Source: Candidatus Iainarchaeum sp. (GTDB taxonomy: Archaea; Iainarchaeota; Iainarchaeia; Iainarchaeales; GCA-2688035). From it: DNA of 12,988 bases. Made by a program: the position numbers and the translations under genes. This document shows, piece by piece, positions 1 through 5,776 of this stretch. The DNA is taken from assembly GCA_017610245.1 (NCBI GenBank), contig JAFCCK010000011.1, positions 1 to 12,988 on the forward strand. The letters are read 5' to 3'. The notes under the pieces are model-generated. The model was not told the DNA's origin. It made no database searches and was given only the letters and a program-made list of their open reading frames with translations. Numbering within the stretch: position 1 is the stretch's first letter; the number at the start of each line of letters is the position of its first letter.

Positions 1-1079
1 TTTGTTCCCCTGCCCAATGTAAGCCTCAAGGAGCCGTGCGCCTGCCATGGTTTCAATCCAATTGAAAGCAATACATGACTTGGCGTCAAATCCTTGGTGG
101 AACAGGCAGAACCAGTACTAGATGCGATTCCCTTATCATCAAGCATCAGCACCATCGATTCCCCCTCAACAAAATCAAAGCCCAGATTCACATTATTGCT
201 CAGCCTCTTCTCTCCAATAGGGGGACCATTAAGCCAGCTGCCCTTCATCTCCAATGCCCCCTTCACAAGCCTTTTCGCAAGCTTCCGCTCCCTTGCACTT
301 TCCTGTTCCATTTCCTTCTCCGCAAGCTCCAGTGCTTTCGCCAGCCCAACAATTCCAGGAACATTCTCTGTGCCGCTTCTCATTCCTTTCTCGTGACCAC
401 CACCTCTCACAAGTGGCTCTATTTTTGTGCCTTTCCTAACGTACATAAAGCCCACTCCCTTTGGACCATAAAATTTATGTCCCGAGGCTGAAAGCAAATC
501 AACATTAATTTTCTTCACATCAATCTTCTCTTTTCCCATGCTCTGCACTGCATCGCTATGAAACACAACCCCCTTGCTTTTGCAAATTTCTCCAATCTCC
601 TTTATGGGCTCTATTGTCCCAATCTCATTGTTCGCGTGCATCACACTAATCAGCACAGTTTTCTCACCAATTGTTCCCTTGAGCTCATTCAAATCAATGA
701 AACCTTCCTTATCTACACCCAAAAAAGTTGCTTCAAACCCCTCTTTCTCCAGCTGCTCAGCCGTTCTTTCAACAGCGTGGTGCTCAATTTTAGTTGTAAT
801 TAAATGGTTGCCCTTTTTTTTGTTCGCATAGGCAACCCCCTTCAGAGCAGTATTATCTCCTTCAGTGCCGCCGCTATTGAAAACAATTTCTCCTGGTTCT
901 GCATTAATTACCTTTGCAACCTTTTCCCTTGCCTTTTCAATTGCCTCCCTCGCCTCTATTCCAAAAGAATGCAGAGAGGAGGCATTACCAAACTTTGCCG
1001 AGAAATAAGGGAGCATTTCGCGCAGCACCCTCTCATCTAGGGGAGTCGTGGCTGCATGATCAAGATAAATTCTCCTCAT
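1..1079 (-). CDS. Class I cysteine desulfurase (NifS/IscS family), C-terminus cut by window edge
   Basis: A PLP-dependent enzyme that takes sulfur from L-cysteine as an enzyme persulfide for Fe-S cluster assembly or tRNA thiolation. The 359 visible residues begin MRRIYLDHAATTPLD, typical of the family. Landmarks seen: the cofactor-binding segment EHHAVE (about 99-104), HSDAVQ (174-179), the Schiff-base lysine in SASGHKFYGPKG (K202), the RSGTENVPG segment (234-242) and the catalytic loop SSTGSACSTKDLTPSHVL with Cys326. The loop length and the S-G-SAC pattern match class I enzymes rather than SufS. The frame is still open at base 1, so some 25-40 residues are missing. The ATG at 1079 overlaps the stop of the upstream regulator as ATGA, and a GGAGGGGGAG ribosome site lies within the regulator's last codons, so translation is probably coupled. 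No Fe-S scaffold gene is visible. NifS and IscS cannot be told apart here. Confidence 0.95.
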   Translation of the reverse strand, partial: MRRIYLDHAATTPLDERVLREMLPYFSAKFGNASSLHSFGIEAREAIEKAREKVAKVINAEPGEIVFNSGGTEGDNTALKGVAYANKKKGNHLITTKIEHHAVERTAEQLEKEGFEATFLGVDKEGFIDLNELKGTIGEKTVLISVMHANNEIGTIEPIKEIGEICKSKGVVFHSDAVQSMGKEKIDVKKINVDLLSASGHKFYGPKGVGFMYVRKGTKIEPLVRGGGHEKGMRSGTENVPGIVGLAKALELAEKEMEQESARERKLAKRLVKGALEMKGSWLNGPPIGEKRLSNNVNLGFDFVEGESMVLMLDDKGIASSTGSACSTKDLTPSHVLLSIGLKPWQAHGSLRLTLGRGT

Positions 1080-1402
1080 TTTCTCCCCCTCCAGCACTCG
1101 CACCCAAATTTCCTAAAATGCTTCTCCAGCGCCTCGAACAAATCTTTGCTCTTGGGCATTTCCTTAACAAAGGATTCCGTAAGCGAGTACACGCGCTCTT
1201 TTCCCTTAACCTTGCTTCCAACAAAATTGCACTGCTTCAAAGCGCGCAAGCTGTGCGAAAGCCTGCTCTGCTCAGCATTCAGCTCCCTGGCTAACTCCCC
1301 AACTGTTTTCGGATTTTCCCGCAAAGATTCAATTATCCTTATCCTCAACTCATTCCCAAGCGTTTCCAAACAGAGGTGATAGGGTACTGAAACAGATTTC
1401 AT
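1076..1402 (-). CDS. ArsR-like winged-helix transcriptional regulator with C-terminal Cys-x-Cys
   Basis: A 108-residue DNA-binding regulator. After a short N-terminal helix (LCLETLGNELRIRIIESLRE) comes a helix-turn-helix at about 33-61 (VGELARELNAEQSRLSHSLR) and a wing with basic and Tyr residues (about 62-74, KVKGKERVYSL), the usual ArsR layout. Cysteines are C11, C58, C101 and C103; the last two form GCECW at the tail. Metal or Fe-S sensing through them is plausible but is inference. It is the first gene of an operon with a cysteine desulfurase (4-nt ATGA overlap), which suggests it controls sulfur or Fe-S supply. An inverted repeat covering its start codon (1397-1420) suggests autoregulation. 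ATG 1402 is the only sensible start, because the wing and helix-turn-helix need nearly the whole frame. Family assignment is confident; the ligand is unknown. Confidence 0.85.
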   Translation of the reverse strand: MKSVSVPYHLCLETLGNELRIRIIESLRENPKTVGELARELNAEQSRLSHSLRALKQCNFVGSKVKGKERVYSLTESFVKEMPKSKDLFEALEKHFRKFGCECWRGRK

Positions 1403-1420
1403 ATGAAAGTAGTTTCATAT
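1397..1420 (-). promoter_or_regulatory. TTTCAT/ATGAAA operator-like array over the regulator start
   Basis: Three copies of the half-site TTTCAT (or its complement) lie in 24 bases. TTTCATATGAAA (1397-1408) is a perfect 12-bp palindrome. ATATGAAA (1401-1408) and TTTCATAT (1413-1420) form a perfect 8-bp inverted repeat around a GTAG spacer. The array covers the start codon of the ArsR-like gene (ATG at 1402-1400) and overlaps the likely transcription start, a position suited to repression. That the ArsR-like protein binds here is inference from position and symmetry. Confidence 0.65.
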
Positions 1421-1436
1421 AAGTATTAAAAATGTT
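1421..1436 (-). promoter_or_regulatory. TATA-like promoter of the regulator-desulfurase operon
   Basis: On the minus strand an AT-rich run containing TTTTTAATACTTATATG lies upstream of the ATG at 1402. The TTTTTAATA part is centred about 28 nt before the ATG, as in a leaderless archaeal transcript. The adjacent CTTATATG overlaps the operator-like repeat and is an alternative TATA box. Confidence 0.45.
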
Positions 1437-1500
1437 TCGCTTTTTTGCAAAAATTACCCAAATTGAACAAAAAATTAGTTAATGCCCAGAAACCAAAACA

Positions 1501-1511
1501 TTTTTATTTAA
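1501..1511 (+). promoter_or_regulatory. TATA-like box of the Cys-rich protein gene
   Basis: TTTTTATTTAA is centred about 27 nt before the ATG at 1532, the spacing expected for a leaderless archaeal mRNA. It helps favour 1532 over the upstream in-frame ATG at 1445. Confidence 0.5.
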
Positions 1512-1531
1512 CTTATTACCTTTATTTAGGC

Positions 1532-1825
1532 ATGCCTTTAACAGGTCTTGTCGCAGAGGCTCGGAGAAGAACTGCTCTGATAAACAAAAACCGGCAGCAA
1601 ATAAAGCAGGAAGTAAAGCGCGTAATCGATTTCTCAGCCGAATTGGAACAAGCCGCTCAGCAAAAGCACTTCCACTGGGAGGAATGCAGGCACCTGAAGC
1701 AGGCAGGCGGTAGATGCTTCTGCAAGCGCTACATGAGCCTGTGTGCACAAGAAAGATGCAACAGCAAATACGTCAATGCAGAGGAAACAGAAATCGATTT
1801 GAAGAGAGTCCTCAGGGGCAAATAG
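1532..1825 (+). CDS. Small Cys/His-rich protein, possible metal-binding, function unknown
   Basis: A 97-residue soluble protein I do not recognise. The N-terminal half is basic and helical (about 8-50, with RRRTALINKNRQQIKQEVKR). A Cys/His cluster follows at 46-76: H46, H48, C52, H54, C62, C64, C71 and C76, in the pattern C-x9-C-x-C-x6-C-x4-C. This could hold zinc or an Fe-S cluster, but it fits no motif I can name. The start is set at ATG 1532 because a TATA-like box lies 27 nt before it and the upstream extension from 1445 is low-complexity AT-rich sequence. It is transcribed away from the regulator-desulfurase operon and ends 5 nt from the convergent gene that follows. The low count of hydrophobic stretches argues against a membrane protein. 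Confidence 0.7.
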   Translation: MPLTGLVAEARRRTALINKNRQQIKQEVKRVIDFSAELEQAAQQKHFHWEECRHLKQAGGRCFCKRYMSLCAQERCNSKYVNAEETEIDLKRVLRGK

Positions 1826-1830
1826 CCTCC

Positions 1831-2157
1831 TTATCCCTCAATAATATTCTTCACAGACAGCTTCTTTGTTATACCATCCTCGCCCCAGAGGTAAGTAAAA
1901 GAAACAGGCTCTTTTCCAACCCAAACTTCCCTATTGCTGGGGTGCACATGCCCCTTGAGCGTAAATTTCTCACTGAATCCAACCAAGCAGCGGTCAGAAT
2001 TACATTTTACCAACCTAAAAATCTTCCCATCAACCTTCTCCATTGAATCAAATCCCTGCCCTTCTCTAACCTCGATCTCTTCAGCCTCAATTTTCTTGTG
2101 GAAGGGCGGCTTCCAGGGGTTCACAATAGTATGCAACTGGAACACTGCCTTCTTCAT
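1831..2157 (-). CDS. Hypothetical protein, about 108 residues, function unknown
   Basis: I do not recognise this protein. From ATG 2157 it starts MKKAVFQLHTIVNPWKPPFH and continues as alternating charged and hydrophobic segments that look beta-rich (IFRLVKCNSDRCLVGFSEKF, then a segment with HVHPSNREVWVG). It contains one CNSDRC pair but no complete metal site. Balanced composition, lack of low complexity and placement between two genes support real coding. ATG 2157 is preferred because GAGGGAGAAA directly precedes it and a TTTAAA box lies about 45 nt upstream, giving a leader of about 20 nt. The alternative start at 2193 adds 12 residues and has no ribosome site. The gene is convergent with the Cys-rich gene and divergent from the methyltransferase-like gene. 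Confidence 0.65.
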   Translation of the reverse strand: MKKAVFQLHTIVNPWKPPFHKKIEAEEIEVREGQGFDSMEKVDGKIFRLVKCNSDRCLVGFSEKFTLKGHVHPSNREVWVGKEPVSFTYLWGEDGITKKLSVKNIIEG

Positions 2158-2198
2158 TTTCTCCCTCAAAAAAGCTTCAATAAAAGTAGGCATGGATT

Positions 2199-2261
2199 GT
2201 TTAAATTCTTTTCTGTAAAGAGGGGAAAATTTATTATATATTCCCTGTCGTTTATATTAAC
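2199..2261. promoter_or_regulatory. Divergent promoter region
   Basis: Two AT boxes serve opposite strands. TTTATTATATA (about 2230-2240) is centred 27 nt before ATG 2262, so the plus-strand mRNA is probably leaderless. GAATTTAAAC on the minus strand (2208-2199) is placed for a short leader before ATG 2157. The central TATA run is close to symmetric and could serve both directions. Confidence 0.5.
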
Positions 2262-2954
2262 ATGCCCAAAAACCCACCGCAGAAGAGAAACATACCGGCA
2301 GAGCTGAGAAAAAAGGGTTCTGCAGCAAGGCAAATGCTGACAAGGGCTGTTAGGTATGCGAGAAAGGCTGACGCTGGAAAGCACTGGCTACCCTACAAAA
2401 ATGATAGGGCTTTTTCGCAGGCCCCTTTTTACGAAGGGCTAAGAGATTCGATTCAAAGAAGAATTACCAGAGGGAAAGGAAAAATAAGGGTTCTGGACAA
2501 GGGGGCAGGCATTGGGAATATAGCTGCTGCCGTGAAAAGAATGGCCCCAGAGAAAATAGTTACTACAGCCATAAGTGTGTCTAATTCTTACACGGCAGAA
2601 AACAGGCCACTCATAGACAAAACCATAAGAGGCATTGGGCTAACATCTAAACATGGCGGCAAGTACCATATAATCTATGATTGCCATGGCGAGGACTACC
2701 ATTTGCCCAAGGAGCTTGTAAAGCATTCTATAGAAAACTCTATAGCCAGGTTGGTTAGGGGTGGAGAGCTTTTCACAGTAATACCTTATATTTTCAGGAG
2801 AAGTATACAGGTCTTCGATAAGGCAGAAGCCCTGGCAATGGTTCAGGAGCTTTCACAAAGGCCAGATATAACTGTAGAAACAAAAACAATCCCAAAAAGG
2901 CACGATAAGCGCGAGTATGCGGATTTGGTTATCCATGTAACGAGGAAGCGATAA
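2262..2954 (+). CDS. Class I SAM-dependent methyltransferase-like protein
   Basis: A 230-residue protein with a Rossmann-type SAM motif I, VLDKGAGIGNIAAAVKRM (77-94), preceded by a strand (KIRVLD). A second strand, KIVTTAISVS (98-107), fits motif II. YHIIYDCHGEDYHLP (135-149) and RGGELFTVIPY (166-176) fit the later strands. The N-terminus is very basic (KNPPQKRN, ELRKKGSAARQ), which suggests a nucleic-acid or ribosomal target; the substrate is unknown. No NPPY-like or Cys catalytic motif is visible. Arg AGG/AGA and Ile ATA codons look more frequent than in nurA next door, so a different origin is possible, but I did not count codons. A TATA box 27 nt upstream supports a leaderless start at 2262. 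Confidence 0.7.
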   Translation: MPKNPPQKRNIPAELRKKGSAARQMLTRAVRYARKADAGKHWLPYKNDRAFSQAPFYEGLRDSIQRRITRGKGKIRVLDKGAGIGNIAAAVKRMAPEKIVTTAISVSNSYTAENRPLIDKTIRGIGLTSKHGGKYHIIYDCHGEDYHLPKELVKHSIENSIARLVRGGELFTVIPYIFRRSIQVFDKAEALAMVQELSQRPDITVETKTIPKRHDKREYADLVIHVTRKR

Positions 2955-2955
2955 T

Positions 2956-2973
2956 ACCGGAAATCCACTCTCT
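2956..2973 (+). repeat. 18-bp upstream element, copy 1 (before nurA)
   Basis: ACCGGAAATCCACTCTCT, identical to bases 5714-5731. It ends 9 nt before the TTTAAA box (2983-2988) of nurA and starts just after the methyltransferase stop codon. It is not a palindrome. Its position, just upstream of a TATA box, fits an activator or repressor site shared with the PolB-like gene. Confidence 0.7.
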
Positions 2974-2980
2974 CCCAAAC

Positions 2981-2990
2981 TTTTTAAACC
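2981..2990 (+). promoter_or_regulatory. TATA-like box of nurA-herA
   Basis: TTTTTAAACC; the TTTAAA core starts 30 nt before ATG 3013. This predicts a leaderless or nearly leaderless nurA mRNA, and no ribosome-binding site is seen before the ATG. Confidence 0.55.
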
Positions 2991-3012
2991 GCTTTTCCTA
3001 ACAATTATACCG

Positions 3013-4104
3013 ATGAACCTAACAGGCATTATTAATGAGGCAGTAAACAGCATTCGCAGCACAGACAGCAGCAGGAGGCAGGCGATTGAATCAATTACCC
3101 CCCTTGCAAAGAAGCAAATTAAAGCGGATGGAAAGGAGCTGCTCGAGCAAAAGCTTGTTTTTCCTGTTGAAAAGGCGGAATTGAACGAAACAATTGCGGG
3201 AGTGGACAGCGGCTTTGTTGGAAAGGATATGCTTGCTCTTGATCTCGTGCTTGTGAGGTGTGTAGGGGTGTTGTTCTCCTACAAGTGGGGAAAGCTTGAA
3301 AACGCCCAATATTTCCCATCATTCTATTCCTTCCCAGAGCCCAGCCTCACAAACCGCTCGTTGGAAGCCGATGAGTTCCAAGTGAGCAAAAGCCTGCAGC
3401 GGCTCCTGAGAGAAGTGAAAATGGCCCGCGGCATCATTGAAAAGCACTCCCCCAGCTACTGCTTTTTGGATGGAAGCATTGTTCCGCAGTATGCCGACAA
3501 GCCAAGGAGCGACAGCAATATTCTGGATTTTTATCGCAACCTTATCGAAGAATTTCAATCGCTTTATGAAACCGCTGCAGAAAAACGCTGCGAGCTTGTT
3601 GCATGCGTTGAGGACAGCAGAGGAAGCCGCTTCCGCACAATATTGCAGGAAAAAGTGCTTGAAAATGGTCTTAATCCAAAAGCATTAGATGACTGCTATG
3701 ATACAATCCTTTTGGACTATCTCCTCAAAATAGGGGAGAGGAGCATGGCTTTCTCCTATAGTGGAGTTTCCGGCAAACCGCATCCCATCCTCTCTGATTT
3801 CGGTGGAAAGTGGAGCAAGAGCATCCATGCTTTCTACCTTAAGCCGTGCGAATTCGACAGACCTTTGCGAATTGAATTTTTGCATAATACTGGAGACCTC
3901 TCAAAGCATGTTGACAAAATCGCTTCACTGACCTATGCCCTCTCCTGCTTGCATCGCGAATACGCCTATCCCAGCGTGTTGATTGAAGCAGACTTGCACG
4001 CTCGATTGAAGCCGGATGAAATCAATCTGGTTTATGAAAAAATTCTTGACAAGCTCGGAAAGAACATCAGGATTAAAATGAGGCGGGACTATAGACCATT
4101 CTAA
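3013..4104 (+). CDS. nurA: NurA 5'-to-3' nuclease
   Basis: A 363-residue nuclease that works with the HerA translocase in resecting DNA ends for homologous recombination. NurA features seen: the metal-binding Asp of motif I in ETIAGVDSGFVG (D65), the central FLDGSIVPQ segment (D153), VACVEDSRGSR (E200, D201), the DYLLKIGERS segment (about 235-244) and the C-terminal YPSVLIEADLHARL (about 319-332), with acidic residues and His typical of the family. The length is usual for archaeal NurA. herA follows after 39 nt on the same strand, the standard archaeal pairing. The start at 3013 is supported by the TATA box 30 nt upstream. An 18-bp element shared with the later PolB-like gene lies upstream. 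Confidence 0.93.
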   Translation: MNLTGIINEAVNSIRSTDSSRRQAIESITPLAKKQIKADGKELLEQKLVFPVEKAELNETIAGVDSGFVGKDMLALDLVLVRCVGVLFSYKWGKLENAQYFPSFYSFPEPSLTNRSLEADEFQVSKSLQRLLREVKMARGIIEKHSPSYCFLDGSIVPQYADKPRSDSNILDFYRNLIEEFQSLYETAAEKRCELVACVEDSRGSRFRTILQEKVLENGLNPKALDDCYDTILLDYLLKIGERSMAFSYSGVSGKPHPILSDFGGKWSKSIHAFYLKPCEFDRPLRIEFLHNTGDLSKHVDKIASLTYALSCLHREYAYPSVLIEADLHARLKPDEINLVYEKILDKLGKNIRIKMRRDYRPF

Positions 4105-4143
4105 AAATTGTTCTGGAGGAAATATTTGAGGAAGTGAATCTAG

Positions 4144-5688
4144 ATGGCTGAGAAAGAGGAAATCGGAACAGTAATAAGCAAGCTTGAAAGTCCCAGCCCG
4201 AGTAGCGTTGACTTTGTTGTAACAAAGGGAATAGTGCACAGGGGCCAGTTTGTTGAAATGGATTATTCTGAGGGAACAATGATTGCGCTTGTTACAGACG
4301 TAATAAAAACAAACCGCTATTTTGAGAGGGCCGATTCAGTGAAGGAGTTCGAAAGCAATGGAGCAGCCCTCTTTGAGCAGTTTCCCACTGCTGAATGGGA
4401 GTATCTCATTGCCAAGACAAGGCCCTTGGGGGTGTTTTCTGAAAAAATTACAAAGAGAGCCACTTACCCACCAAGCCCTGGAACAAAAGTGAGGATTGCA
4501 GCAAATCCCAACTTGCAGAGATTCCTCAACTTTGATATAAAAAGCGGTCTTATGCTGGGAAATGTTGAATACCATAATTTGCCAGTTACACTAAACCTTT
4601 CCTCGCTGCTTAAAAAGCACCTTGCAATTCTTGCATTGAGTGGAGCTGGTAAGAGCTATTTGGTATCGGTATTGCTAGAAGAGATTCTAGAGCGAAAAAA
4701 GGAGGCAGGGAGAATAGCAACAATTGTTTTGGATCCACACGGAGAATACAGCTGCTTTGCCGAGCCTGCAGCTGACAAGGCAAAGAAGGACTACAGCAGC
4801 AAAAAGAGAATGGTGAAAGCCAGGGATATACAGATTGGTGTCCCAAAGCTGAGCGTAGGAATTCTCGCTGGAATAATTCCGGGGTTGAGCGGCGCGCAGA
4901 AAAGGGATTTAGGAAAAATAATTTCAAAGCTAAAGGATGAAATGAAGAATGGACTGGGTCCGTTTGATTTGCACGACCTTTTGGATGCGGTAAATGGGAG
5001 CACGGGGATAAAGGAGAACACCAAGGCAGCTTTGGGCAGCTGGATTCACGATTTGATTGAATTGGGCATTTTCGGAAAAACCGACAGCCCAAGCATTTAT
5101 GATTTGTTGAAGCCGGGGAATCTCACAGTAATTGATTTGAGTGATTTGATTAATGTGAGAAAAAAGCAGATTATTGTAAGCTATTTCGCTCAGAGGCTTT
5201 TCTATGAGAGGCGAAACAAAACTATTCCGCCATTTATGCTTGTTTTGGAGGAAGCCCATCAATTCGTTCCAGAAAAGGCGAGCAAGGAAGCTGCAATAAG
5301 CCGCTCAATCATTAGGACGATTGCTCGTGAGGGCAGAAAGTTTGGTGCTTCCCTCTGCCTTGTTTCCCAAAGGCCAGTGCAGCTTGACACTACTGCCCTC
5401 TCCCAATGTAATACCCATATAATTCTGCGCATCACAAACCCTTATGATTTGAAGCACATTGGAGAAAGTAGTGAAGGGCTTGACAGCAAGAGCCTTGAAA
5501 TGATTACTTCCTTGAGAGTTGGAGAAGCACTCATCGTAGGGGAAGCAACCCACTACCCCCTATTTTTCAAGGTTAGGGAGAGGAAAAGCCAGGAATCAAA
5601 GCATGAAATTTCACTGGAAAAGGCAGCTTTGCAGTTTGAGGAAAAGAGCGAGAAGAAGGATGCTGAAACAAAGGAGCTGTTGGAATAG
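4144..5688 (+). CDS. herA: HerA bipolar DNA translocase/ATPase
   Basis: A 514-residue hexameric ATPase of the HerA/FtsK class that drives NurA along DNA during end resection. An N-terminal HAS-barrel (about 5-115; GTVISKLESPSPSSVDFVV) precedes the RecA-like core. Walker A is ALSGAGKSYLV (K170), followed by IVLDPHGEYSC (195-204). Walker B is FMLVLEEAHQFVP (364-376; acidic pair E369/E370). SQRPVQLD (408-415) is the sensor/arginine segment, and the core closes with LRVGEALIVGEA. The tail (about 480-514) is highly charged. The length matches archaeal HerA. An in-frame TAG immediately precedes ATG 4144. GGAGGA (4115-4120) and GAGG (4128-4131) lie upstream, the latter at a rather long 12-nt spacing. 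It forms an operon with nurA. Confidence 0.95.
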   Translation: MAEKEEIGTVISKLESPSPSSVDFVVTKGIVHRGQFVEMDYSEGTMIALVTDVIKTNRYFERADSVKEFESNGAALFEQFPTAEWEYLIAKTRPLGVFSEKITKRATYPPSPGTKVRIAANPNLQRFLNFDIKSGLMLGNVEYHNLPVTLNLSSLLKKHLAILALSGAGKSYLVSVLLEEILERKKEAGRIATIVLDPHGEYSCFAEPAADKAKKDYSSKKRMVKARDIQIGVPKLSVGILAGIIPGLSGAQKRDLGKIISKLKDEMKNGLGPFDLHDLLDAVNGSTGIKENTKAALGSWIHDLIELGIFGKTDSPSIYDLLKPGNLTVIDLSDLINVRKKQIIVSYFAQRLFYERRNKTIPPFMLVLEEAHQFVPEKASKEAAISRSIIRTIAREGRKFGASLCLVSQRPVQLDTTALSQCNTHIILRITNPYDLKHIGESSEGLDSKSLEMITSLRVGEALIVGEATHYPLFFKVRERKSQESKHEISLEKAALQFEEKSEKKDAETKELLE

Positions 5689-5713
5689 CGGAAATTTCTC
5701 CCCTTAAAAAAAC

Positions 5714-5731
5714 ACCGGAAATCCACTCTCT
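5714..5731 (+). repeat. 18-bp upstream element, copy 2 (before PolB-like gene)
   Basis: ACCGGAAATCCACTCTCT, identical to 2956-2973. It ends 10 nt before the TTTAAA box (5742-5747) of the next gene, against 9 nt at nurA. The conserved distance to the TATA box suggests a regulatory site rather than a random repeat. Confidence 0.7.
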
Positions 5732-5740
5732 TTCTCCCCT

Positions 5741-5750
5741 GTTTAAAAAC
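5741..5750 (+). promoter_or_regulatory. TATA-like box of the PolB-like gene
   Basis: GTTTAAAAAC is centred about 31 nt before ATG 5777, predicting a very short leader. It shows that the PolB-like gene has its own promoter despite lying only 88 nt behind herA. Confidence 0.5.
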
Positions 5751-5776
5751 CCCAAAATCCTCCTTTTTACAGTCTC

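Noticed and set aside
75..1294. Several plus-strand open frames of 60-138 codons
   Set aside because: They lie antisense to the cysteine desulfurase and ArsR-like genes, which have clear family motifs. The frames are low-complexity Ser/Phe/Pro-rich.
4105..4143. A short open frame between nurA and herA reading IVLEEIFEEVNLDG
   Set aside because: It has no start codon after the last in-frame stop, and the stretch is better explained as the purine-rich ribosome-site region of herA.
4610..5092. A 160-codon minus-strand open frame
   Set aside because: Antisense to the HerA ATPase core; no recognisable domain and no promoter.
5689..5704. GCGGAAATTTCTCCCC resembling the 18-bp element
   Set aside because: Only the GGAAAT core and a pyrimidine tail match; several mismatches and no TATA box at the right distance make it a weak, probably chance, likeness.
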